Shown here one piece after another: positions 40,825-48,212 of a DNA stretch of 64,000 bases. The stretch lies in the NCBI GenBank assembly GCA_018336015.1, contig JAGXQZ010000039.1:37040-101039 (forward strand), read 5' to 3'. Origin of the DNA: Algoriphagus sp. GTDB taxonomy: Bacteria > Bacteroidota > Bacteroidia > Cytophagales > Cyclobacteriaceae. The notes beneath the pieces are model-generated. The model made no database searches. It was given only the letters and a program-made list of their open reading frames with translations, and was not told the origin of the DNA. The stretch's first letter is position 1, and every line of letters starts with the position of its first letter. Both the position numbers and the translations under genes were made by a program.

Positions 40825-42093
40825 ATGAGTACCTTGACCCAACAAGATACATTTCAAGGGCTTTTTGCAGCAGCTCCAGAAAACTTCCTTTCCATTCGCA
40901 CTTTAGGAAAAGAAAGCTTTCTTTCTCAGGGCCTGCCGACAGTAAAAGCCGAAGAATATAAATTTACCAACATCAGTAAAAAGCTGGAGAACGCTATCAA
41001 AAGCTTCTCCCCTTCCCTTCCTTTTGAAATTTCCGAAAGTCAAGTAAAATCGGCTTTATTTGAAGATTTCCAAGGTGATGTGTTGGTTTTTTCTAATGGG
41101 AAATTTCTTCCAGAACTCTCCTCTTCCATTGAAGGAGTAGAAGTAGCTACACTTTCGGAAAAGCCTGAAACTGCTTTGGGAAGTATTGCCAAAGCTTCCA
41201 AAGATCCTTTTGTTGCGCTTAATCAAGCTTCTTTTGCTGATGGAATCTTCATTTCAGTACCAAAAAAGGTTCAAATCGAAAAACCTATTTTGCTGCTTTC
41301 TTTTAACAAAGAAAACGCTGGACAAGTAATCCAACCAAGGGTTTGGATTGAAGTGGGGGACTTTGCAGAAGTGACGTTTATTGACCAAAGTATTAACCTG
41401 AGTGATTCAGCATATTTTGTCAATAAGGTAGTGGAAGTGAAAGGTGGAATAAACTCCCAAATCAGCTACTATAGGCTTCAGAATGAAGGAAAAGGCACGA
41501 TCGAAGTCAGCAATATCGAAACCGATATTCAGAAAGACGCCAAGTTCACTTCGGTAAACATTTCGCTTTCTGGCGATATGGTAAGAAATAATCTTAGCCT
41601 GAATCTTCTTGGCAGTAATTCCGAAGGAAATATGTTTGGAGTGTACTTGCTCAATGGGAAAACACATGTGGACAATCACACCAACGTAGACCATACCATT
41701 CCGCACGCGGAGTCCAACGAACTTTACAAAGGCATCTTGGCTGACCAAAGCCGCGGAGTATTTAACGGGAAGATTTTCGTCCGTCAGGATGCGCAGAAGA
41801 CCAATGCTTTCCAGCAAAACAACAATATCCTCCTTTCTGACGACGCCATCGTCAATACCAAACCACAGCTAGAGATTTGGGCGGATGATGTAAAATGCTC
41901 TCACGGATGTACCGTAGGTCAGCTGGATGAGGAAGCTCTCTTCTATCTTCAGGCAAGAGGAATTGACAAGACTTCCGCAAAGGGCCTCTTACTTTATGCA
42001 TTCGCTGGCGAAGTACTTGAAAAAATCGAAGAAGAAAGCTTCCGTAACCATGTCGTAAACCTGATTCAGGAGCGATTGGGAAGCAAATTCTAA
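40825..42093 (+). CDS. sufD: Fe-S cluster assembly protein SufD
   Basis: 422 aa. The second scaffold subunit, a paralogue of SufB. The C-terminal beta-helix core is visible in NMFGVYLLNGKTHVDNHTNVDHTIPHAESNELYKGILAD (in two strands), the His in VDHTIPHAES being the conserved cluster-assembly residue, and in WADDVKCSHGCTVGQLDEEALFYLQARGI. The N-terminal part (about 1-150) is more variable, as usual. It starts 17 bp after sufC. Confidence 0.97.
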   Translation: MSTLTQQDTFQGLFAAAPENFLSIRTLGKESFLSQGLPTVKAEEYKFTNISKKLENAIKSFSPSLPFEISESQVKSALFEDFQGDVLVFSNGKFLPELSSSIEGVEVATLSEKPETALGSIAKASKDPFVALNQASFADGIFISVPKKVQIEKPILLLSFNKENAGQVIQPRVWIEVGDFAEVTFIDQSINLSDSAYFVNKVVEVKGGINSQISYYRLQNEGKGTIEVSNIETDIQKDAKFTSVNISLSGDMVRNNLSLNLLGSNSEGNMFGVYLLNGKTHVDNHTNVDHTIPHAESNELYKGILADQSRGVFNGKIFVRQDAQKTNAFQQNNNILLSDDAIVNTKPQLEIWADDVKCSHGCTVGQLDEEALFYLQARGIDKTSAKGLLLYAFAGEVLEKIEEESFRNHVVNLIQERLGSKF

Positions 42094-42097
42094 TCCC

Positions 42098-43321
42098 ATG
42101 AGTTTTAATATAGATCAAATCAGGGGCTTGTTTCCCGTACTTCATCAAGAAGTGCACGGCAAGCCCTTGATTTATTTTGACAATGCCGCGACCACTCAAA
42201 AGCCAAAGGCTGTTTTAAAGGCCTTGCAGGAATACTATGAAAAGGACAATTCAAACATCCATCGGGGTGCTCATGCTTTGGCCGACAGGGCAACTCGCCA
42301 TTATGAAGAGACTCGGGAAGCTGTCAGAGATTTTATCGGCGCAAGAGAAGCGGCCGAGATCATTTTCACCAAAGGAACTACCGAAAGTATCAACCTAGTA
42401 GCTAAGACTTTTGGGAGAAATTTTATCGGCAAGGGTGACGAGATCCTTATTTCCACCATGGAGCATCACAGCAACATTGTCCCTTGGCAGATGGTCTGTG
42501 AAGAAAAAGGAGCAATACTTAAAGTCATCCCCATTACCGAATCCGGTGAAATTATTTGGGAAGAATTTGAAAAACTACTTTCTTCCAAAACCAGATTGGT
42601 CAGCATAGTCCATGCGTCCAATGCACTTGGCACGATCAATCCCGTTAAAAAAATAATCGACGCGGCCCATGCCGTGGGTGCAAAAGTACTTTTGGATGGT
42701 GCCCAATCTACCTCGCATCTGGATATTGACGTACTGGACTTAAACTGCGACTTTCTGGCCTTTTCAGCTCATAAGCTGTATGGACCGACGGGTCTTGGAG
42801 TACTGTATGGCAAAAGAGAAGTCTTGGAAGAAATGCCCCCTTTCCTAGGAGGAGGGGAAATGATCAAAGAGGTGACCTTTGAAAAAACCACCTACAATGA
42901 AATCCCCTTTAAATTTGAAGCCGGCACGCCCAATATTGCTGATGTGATTGCTTTCAAAGCCGCCTTAGATTTCGTTCAGAGCCTGACAAAACCCAAAATA
43001 AGAGCTCATGAGGATGCACTTTTGGACCATGCGAATGAACTGATGAGTGGAATCAAAGGATTTATTCCCGTAGGAACTGCTTCCGAAAAAGTCTCTGTTT
43101 TGTCGTTTAACATCAATGGAATGCATCCGTTCGACGTAGGGCAAATGCTCGACGCCAAAGGTATTGCAGTCCGTACTGGCCATCACTGTACCCAACCATT
43201 GATGAAACGATTTGGAATCGAGGGAACTGTAAGAGCCTCCTTTGCGGTTTACAATACCAAATCAGAAATTGAAAAGCTGGCGGAAGGTGTCGCCCAAATC
43301 GCACGATTGAAAAACAAATGA
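42098..43321 (+). CDS. sufS: Cysteine desulfurase SufS
   Basis: 407 aa PLP enzyme that takes sulfur from cysteine and passes it to SufE. The PLP lysine is in DFLAFSAHKLYGPTGLGVLYG, the substrate-binding blocks are YFDNAATTQKP and NIHRGAHALADRAT, and the active-site loop cysteine is in VRTGHHCTQPLMKRFG. It starts 4 bp after sufD and overlaps sufE by 4 bp, so translation is probably coupled. Confidence 0.98.
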   Translation: MSFNIDQIRGLFPVLHQEVHGKPLIYFDNAATTQKPKAVLKALQEYYEKDNSNIHRGAHALADRATRHYEETREAVRDFIGAREAAEIIFTKGTTESINLVAKTFGRNFIGKGDEILISTMEHHSNIVPWQMVCEEKGAILKVIPITESGEIIWEEFEKLLSSKTRLVSIVHASNALGTINPVKKIIDAAHAVGAKVLLDGAQSTSHLDIDVLDLNCDFLAFSAHKLYGPTGLGVLYGKREVLEEMPPFLGGGEMIKEVTFEKTTYNEIPFKFEAGTPNIADVIAFKAALDFVQSLTKPKIRAHEDALLDHANELMSGIKGFIPVGTASEKVSVLSFNINGMHPFDVGQMLDAKGIAVRTGHHCTQPLMKRFGIEGTVRASFAVYNTKSEIEKLAEGVAQIARLKNK

Positions 43322-43749
43322 GCACAATCAAGGAGGTACAGGACGAAATTGTTTCAGAATTTGAAATCCTCGGGGATGACAAAGAATCCACGATATTCTA
43401 CATCATGGAATTGGGAGGAAATCTTAAACCCTTTCCAGAGACTGAGCGAAAGGAAGAAAACATCATCAAAGGCTGTCAATCAAAAGTTTGGCTGGTCGCT
43501 GAGGAAAACGAAGGAAAAGTTCAGTACCAGGCAGATTCAAATACAGATATCACCAAAGGACTGATTTCTCTTTTGATTCGCGTACTGGACAATCGAAGAC
43601 CGGATGAAATTATTCATGCCGATCTGGATTTTATCCAAAAAATCGGAATGGGAAGTATCATTGGAAGCCAGCGATCCAATGGATTGGCTGCAATGATCAA
43701 GCAAATGAAACTCTACGCACTGGCTTTTCAAACCAAGCAAAACGCCTGA
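43318..43749 (+). CDS. sufE: Sulfur acceptor SufE
   Basis: 143 aa. It accepts persulfide sulfur from SufS and passes it to SufB. The acceptor cysteine lies in ENIIKGCQSKVWLVAEEN (IKGCQS motif). The flanking DRRPDEI-like text (LDNRRPDEIIHADLDFIQKIGM) is also typical. The ATGA overlap with sufS is seen directly. Confidence 0.96.
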   Translation: MSTIKEVQDEIVSEFEILGDDKESTIFYIMELGGNLKPFPETERKEENIIKGCQSKVWLVAEENEGKVQYQADSNTDITKGLISLLIRVLDNRRPDEIIHADLDFIQKIGMGSIIGSQRSNGLAAMIKQMKLYALAFQTKQNA

Positions 43750-43750
43750 T

Positions 43751-44092
43751 ATGGAAGCTGAAAAACCTATAGAAAGCACTACTCAAGTCGAAAACCTTCG
43801 GGACAAAGTCGTGGCGGCCATCAAGCAGGTCTATGACCCCGAGATTCCTGTGGATGTATATGAATTGGGCCTGATCTATGAGATTACCGTCTATCCGGTC
43901 AATAATGTCTATGTGCAGATGACATTGACCTCGCCTAACTGTCCTTCGGCTGAGTTCATACCTTCTGAAGTCAAGGATAAAATACAACAGATCATGGGAG
44001 TGAACAACGTGGAAGTAGAAGTAACTTTTGATCCACCCTACTCCCAAGACATGATGTCTGAAGTGGCCAAACTTGAATTAGGATTTCTTTAA
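43751..44092 (+). CDS. sufT: SufT-like DUF59/MIP18 Fe-S maturation factor
   Basis: 113 aa MIP18-family protein. The pattern VVAAIKQVYDPEIPVDVYELGLIYEI, then MTLTSPNCPSAEFIPSEV with the conserved Cys, and VEVEVTFDPPYSQDMMSEVAKLELGF defines the family. Such proteins help load clusters onto target proteins. One base after sufE; fifth partner in the operon. Confidence 0.95.
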   Translation: MEAEKPIESTTQVENLRDKVVAAIKQVYDPEIPVDVYELGLIYEITVYPVNNVYVQMTLTSPNCPSAEFIPSEVKDKIQQIMGVNNVEVEVTFDPPYSQDMMSEVAKLELGFL

Positions 44093-44117
44093 AACCGTAA
44101 AATATAAACTCAACAAT

Positions 44118-44540
44118 ATGTATCCTGAAGAACTAATTGCTCCCATGAGAGCAGAACTCTCCAACGTAGGATTCCAGGAGTTTCGGACAGCAGAACAAGT
44201 GGCTGAACATCTTGGACCAAATCATAAAGGAACCACCTTTGTGGTGGTCAACTCTGTATGTGGTTGTGCTGCAGGAGCGGCTCGCCCAGGAGTAAGATTT
44301 GCCTTGGAGCACGCTTCCAAAAAACCAACTACACTCGCTACTGTATTTGCAGGTAACGACCGCGATGCAGTTGCCAAAGTACGAGAGTTGGTATTACCAT
44401 ATCCTCCTTCTTCTCCTGCCATGGCATTATTCAAAGACGGAGAATTGGTACACTTCATTGAAAGACATCACATCGAAGGCAGAAATGCCAAAATGATCGG
44501 TGACCACTTGGTAGAGGTCTTCGAACATTTCTGCGATTAA
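44118..44540 (+). CDS. Bacilliredoxin, BrxA/BrxB family
   Basis: 140 aa. The CGC redox motif is present in VVNSVCGCAAGAARPGVRFAL, and the surrounding text (GTTFVVVNS, VFAGNDRDAVAKVRE, PPSSPAMALFKDGELVHFIERHHIEGR) matches the YphP/YqiW family. In Firmicutes these proteins remove bacillithiol from mixed disulfides, protecting cysteines such as those of Fe-S enzymes. It is last in the SUF operon, 25 bp after sufT, with a terminator right behind it. Confidence 0.95.
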   Translation: MYPEELIAPMRAELSNVGFQEFRTAEQVAEHLGPNHKGTTFVVVNSVCGCAAGAARPGVRFALEHASKKPTTLATVFAGNDRDAVAKVRELVLPYPPSSPAMALFKDGELVHFIERHHIEGRNAKMIGDHLVEVFEHFCD

Positions 44541-44542
44541 TT

Positions 44543-44560
44543 AAAGCCCTTCGGGGCTTT
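44543..44560 (+). terminator. SUF operon terminator with UUCG loop
   Basis: Stem AAAGCCC / GGGCTTT closed by a TTCG tetraloop, followed by TTTTT. It directly follows the bacilliredoxin stop. Confidence 0.9.
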
Positions 44561-44782
44561 TTTTCTTAATAAAAAACCACATTATCCATTCTATAAAACC
44601 AATTTATCCTCTATTTAGGCAGTAATTGATTTACAATCAGTCATTTACTCTTAAGGAATATTTGTTAAGAAAAACTCACATAATAATGACTTTGATCATG
44701 GAATAAAATCCTTAAAAAATGGTCAGTTTTATTAACTTAAGGCCGATTTTAGAGTTTAAAATGAAATCCAATCTAACAATAT

Positions 44783-46069
44783 ATGTCTGACTCCGCCAAG
44801 CTGTCCTACAAAGGACAAGAATACGAATTCCCGGTAATCATCGGTACAGAAAACGAACCAGCAATTGACATCGCAAAACTCAGAAGTGCAACAGGATTAA
44901 TCACCCTTGATTCAGGCTTCAAAAACACGGGTTCTACAACTAGTTCAATTACTTTTCTAGACGGTGAAGAGGGAGTATTAAGATACAGAGGTTACCGAAT
45001 TGAGGACTTGGCAGAGAAGTCCAGCTTCATCGAAGTTGCATACCTCCTGATCTACGGAGAGCTACCTACACAAGCACAATATGAGGATTTCACCAGACAA
45101 ATCACGACTCACACCCTTGTGCATGAAGATATCAAGAAAATCCTTGACGGTTTTCCTTCCAATGCCCACCCAATGGGAGTTTTGTCTTCATTGATTTGCT
45201 CTCTATCAGCATTTTATCCAGATTCACTCAATCCTAATGCAAGCGCAGATGATGTTAATCTCAGTATCATCCGCTTGATTGCCAAAATGCCAACATTTGC
45301 TGCATGGGCATACAAAAACAAGATGGGGCACCCAGTAAATTATCCTGACAACTCCCTAGATTATTGCTCCAACTTCCTCAAAATGATGTTTGCACTCCCT
45401 GCAGAACGATATGAGGTCGATCCAATGGTGGCTAAGGCGTTGGATGCATTACTGATCCTCCATGCTGACCATGAGCAAAACTGCTCTACTTCTACAGTTA
45501 GAATTGTTGGCTCTTCTCAAGCTTCTATTTATGCTTCCATTTCAGCAGGCATTAACGCACTTTGGGGACCACTTCATGGCGGAGCAAACCAATCTGTAAT
45601 CGAAATGCTGGAAGCAATTAAAGCAGACGGTGGTGATGCTAAAAAATACCTTGACAAAGCAAAAGATAAAAACGATCCTTTCAGATTGATGGGCTTTGGA
45701 CACAGAGTTTACAAAAACTTTGATCCAAGAGCTAAAATCATCAAGAAAGCAGCAGATGATGTCCTAAGCAAGCTTGGAGTGAAAGACCCAGTATTGGATA
45801 TCGCCAAAGAGTTGGAATACGCTGCATTGAATGACCAATACTTCGTGGACAGAAAACTTTATCCAAACGTAGATTTCTATTCGGGCATCATTTACCGTGC
45901 ATTAGGAATTCCTACAGATATGTTTACGGTTATGTTTGCGCTTGGACGTCTACCAGGTTGGATTGCTCAGTGGAAAGAAATGAGAGAAAACGGCGAACCT
46001 ATCGGAAGACCTCGTCAAGTATATACCGGTGCTACCGAAAGAGATTACGTGACCATGAACAAACGATAA
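44783..46069 (+). CDS. gltA: Citrate synthase
   Basis: 428 aa type II (hexameric, NADH-sensitive group) enzyme joining acetyl-CoA and oxaloacetate. Catalytic blocks are LHADHEQNCSTSTVRIVGSSQA, WGPLHGGANQSVIEML with the active His, MGFGHRVYKNFDPRA with the second His, and the Asp in VDFYSGIIYRALGIP. Alone under its own control, with a strong terminator at 46091-46120. Confidence 0.98.
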   Translation: MSDSAKLSYKGQEYEFPVIIGTENEPAIDIAKLRSATGLITLDSGFKNTGSTTSSITFLDGEEGVLRYRGYRIEDLAEKSSFIEVAYLLIYGELPTQAQYEDFTRQITTHTLVHEDIKKILDGFPSNAHPMGVLSSLICSLSAFYPDSLNPNASADDVNLSIIRLIAKMPTFAAWAYKNKMGHPVNYPDNSLDYCSNFLKMMFALPAERYEVDPMVAKALDALLILHADHEQNCSTSTVRIVGSSQASIYASISAGINALWGPLHGGANQSVIEMLEAIKADGGDAKKYLDKAKDKNDPFRLMGFGHRVYKNFDPRAKIIKKAADDVLSKLGVKDPVLDIAKELEYAALNDQYFVDRKLYPNVDFYSGIIYRALGIPTDMFTVMFALGRLPGWIAQWKEMRENGEPIGRPRQVYTGATERDYVTMNKR

Positions 46070-46090
46070 TTGATAAAAATCAAACAATTG

Positions 46091-46120
46091 AAAAAACCAG
46101 CTTTGCCAAGCTGGTTTTTT
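46091..46120 (+). terminator. Citrate synthase terminator
   Basis: Perfect 13-bp stem AAAAAACCAGCTT / AAGCTGGTTTTTT with loop TGCC, 21 bp after the gltA stop, followed by CTTTTT. It lies inside the open frame that precedes the ACBP ATG, which supports the later start for that gene. Confidence 0.92.
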
Positions 46121-46189
46121 CTTTTTCCACATTTCCATACTTGGATTTTTACGGATATTTGGAAACTCGAAAACTTCATTCCAGTTTAC

Positions 46190-46450
46190 ATGAAACCAAC
46201 TACACTAGAAGAAGCAGTTGCTTTGACACAAAAACTCACATCCAGGCCCAGCAATGAGGAGCTTCTTCGACTTTATGGCCTTTACAAACAAGCCACTGAA
46301 GGAGATAATGAAGGGGAAAGGCCAGGTGGCTTTGACTTCAAGGCAGCAGCAAAATACAATGCTTGGCTTATCCTGAAAGGTAAATCTAAAGAACAGGCAA
46401 CTCTTGATTACCTGGACTTAGTCGAAGAGCTATCTAACAAATACATGTAA
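46190..46450 (+). CDS. Acyl-CoA-binding protein (ACBP)
   Basis: 86 aa from the ATG at 46190. The open frame extends back to 46070, but that part includes the gltA terminator and codes for no conserved residues, so the short form is chosen. The four-helix ACBP fold is plain: LYGLYKQATEGDNEGERPGGFDFKAAAKYNAWLILKGKSKEQA contains the YxLYKQAT, GD, KWxAW-like (KYNAW) and GxSKEEA-like residues that bind the CoA. Such proteins buffer long-chain acyl-CoA in the cytosol; they are mostly eukaryotic but occur in some bacteria. Terminator at 46458-46480. Confidence 0.93.
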   Translation: MKPTTLEEAVALTQKLTSRPSNEELLRLYGLYKQATEGDNEGERPGGFDFKAAAKYNAWLILKGKSKEQATLDYLDLVEELSNKYM

Positions 46451-46457
46451 TCTCAAT

Positions 46458-46480
46458 AGCCTGAAGTGCCTATTCAGGCT
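46458..46480 (+). terminator. ACBP gene terminator
   Basis: Stem AGCCTGAA / TTCAGGCT with a 7-nt loop, followed by TTATTTTTT. It overlaps the stop codon of the convergent transporter gene. Confidence 0.82.
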
Positions 46481-47466
46481 TTATTTTTTCTCCCAAAAAA
46501 ACCTGCCAGCATACTTCCAAGCATCAATTGCTGAATGTGATAAAACATCACCGGCAAAAGTACCAAGCCCAATATGGCAGGATCGGGGAAAATCACTTTT
46601 CCAATCACCACTCCATGAACCAAGGACTTCTTGGAGCCACAGAAAAGTGCCGTAATCCGATCTTCCTCCGAAAAGCCCAACCAAGTGCTCATGCTGTAAA
46701 CAAGAATCATCACTGAAATAAAGATTCCAAGCATGATCCCTCCTATTCCTAACAAAACCGGAAGGGAATAGGCAGAAAATATATGCTGGGAAAATGAATC
46801 TGAAAAAGAGGTAAAGACAATCATCATAATGACACTTTGATCTACATACCTGAGTTTAGGCAACACCCTTTTCAACTTCGGAAACAGCCAACCGTGACTC
46901 AAAATACCCAAAGTCACCGGAAGCAAAACTTTCAATGATAGTTCTCCCAAAGTGGACCAAAAATCCAATTCGCCATCCACTCCCCCGGCTAGAACCCCCA
47001 TCCAAGCAGGGGTAAGAATAACTCCAAACAAGCTGGAAATACTTGCATTGAAAATAGCTGCTGGCAAATTGCCTCCTGCTATCGAGACCATCACGACAGA
47101 AGCACTAACGGTAGACGGCAAAGCTGACAAATAGCTGACTCCAAGCTTGAAATCCTCATCGATCCATGGGAAAAACCTGAGGAGAAACCACACCAAAAGA
47201 GGAAACAACAAAAACGTACAGCTTTGAATGAGTAAGTGCAACTTCCAATTGGAAAGTCCAGACTTCAACTGTACAGGGTCAAGTTTTACGCCATAAAAAA
47301 AGAAAACCAGACCAATTCCCACGTTGATCACCGGTTTCCAAGGTAGGCCTGATTGGGATGATCCATACTCAGGAAGTAGGGCGGCCAGGGCAATTGCCAC
47401 AAAAAGACCAATCAAAAACCAATTGATTCCTACCTTATTGAGCGTCTGGATCAATTTGTTTTTCAC
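46474..47466 (-). CDS. Bile acid:sodium symporter-like transporter (SBF-like/YfeH)
   Basis: 330 aa integral membrane protein with about ten hydrophobic segments. The N-terminal text (INWFLIGLFVAIALAALLPEYGSS, PVINVGIGLVFFFYGVKLDP) and the middle (LSALPSTVSASVVMVSIAGGNLPAAIFNASISSLFGVILTPAWM, over two helices) match the SBF-like (YfeH/PF13593) group within the BART superfamily, with paired inverted repeats. The natural substrate is unknown. Its start overlaps the RNA methyltransferase stop by 4 bp, so they share a transcript. Confidence 0.88.
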   Translation of the reverse strand: MKNKLIQTLNKVGINWFLIGLFVAIALAALLPEYGSSQSGLPWKPVINVGIGLVFFFYGVKLDPVQLKSGLSNWKLHLLIQSCTFLLFPLLVWFLLRFFPWIDEDFKLGVSYLSALPSTVSASVVMVSIAGGNLPAAIFNASISSLFGVILTPAWMGVLAGGVDGELDFWSTLGELSLKVLLPVTLGILSHGWLFPKLKRVLPKLRYVDQSVIMMIVFTSFSDSFSQHIFSAYSLPVLLGIGGIMLGIFISVMILVYSMSTWLGFSEEDRITALFCGSKKSLVHGVVIGKVIFPDPAILGLVLLPVMFYHIQQLMLGSMLAGFFGRKNKA

Positions 47467-48212
47467 TTACCAATCAGCCTTTTGAAGTTATCACAGAGGA
47501 TTGCCGTTGCGATAGCGACGTTCAAGGATTCTGCTTGTCCAAAACCCGGAATGGTTACTTTTTTGGTCACCCACTTTCCGATTTCCGGGGAAATTCCCTT
47601 GGACTCATTTCCCATCAAGATTACCCCTGGCTCTATTAGGGTCAGCTCATGTACATTATCTCCTTCCAAAAACGCCCCATAAACAGGCAATTTCCACTTT
47701 GCAAAAACCACATCCAGATTTTCATAGAAAAACTGCACCCTGGTAAATGATCCCATAGTTGCTTGGATCACTTTGGGATTGTAAAACTCGGCCGTTTGGG
47801 GAGAAAGCACCATTTTTTTGATTCCGTACCAATCGGCAATCCGGATGATGGTACCCAGATTGCCTGGATCTCTTACATCATCCAAGGCAATAATCAATTC
47901 ACGATCAGAAGGAACAAACGATGTATTGGATTTCATTCGGACAATAGCCAATGCCGAATCATTGGATTGGTATTGCCCTAGCTGCTCGAGCTGGCCTTGA
48001 GTCACCCGAATCAGCTCACCCTTATACCCTTTCAAAAACGGGGAATTTCTACTTTCGAAACTCTCCGTTACCAAAAGTAAATCCACTACAAAATCTGATT
48101 TGAGTACTTCCACCACACTTTTCTCCCCCTCGACAAAGAATAAACCCTCTGCTACTCTGTATTTCTTTTGATGTAAGGATTTTATAAACTTAACTGTATT
48201 TTTGCTTAGCAT
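47463..48212 (-). CDS. TrmH/SpoU family RNA 2'-O-methyltransferase
   Basis: 249 aa SPOUT enzyme. An N-terminal substrate-binding domain (KNTVKFIKSLHQKKYRVAEGLFFVEGEKSVVEVL, residues 4-37) precedes the knotted catalytic domain with IIALDDVRDPGNLGTIIRIADWYGI, VILMGNESKGIS and IPGFGQAESLNVAIATAI, which are motifs 1-3. It methylates a ribose in rRNA or tRNA; the exact position is not decided. Its start overlaps the start of the divergent TamA-like gene by 11 bp. Confidence 0.93.
   Translation of the reverse strand: MLSKNTVKFIKSLHQKKYRVAEGLFFVEGEKSVVEVLKSDFVVDLLLVTESFESRNSPFLKGYKGELIRVTQGQLEQLGQYQSNDSALAIVRMKSNTSFVPSDRELIIALDDVRDPGNLGTIIRIADWYGIKKMVLSPQTAEFYNPKVIQATMGSFTRVQFFYENLDVVFAKWKLPVYGAFLEGDNVHELTLIEPGVILMGNESKGISPEIGKWVTKKVTIPGFGQAESLNVAIATAILCDNFKRLIGK

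Noticed and set aside
46070..46189. 40-residue N-terminal extension of ACBP
   Set aside because: The stretch contains the citrate synthase terminator (46091-46120) and has no conserved residues.
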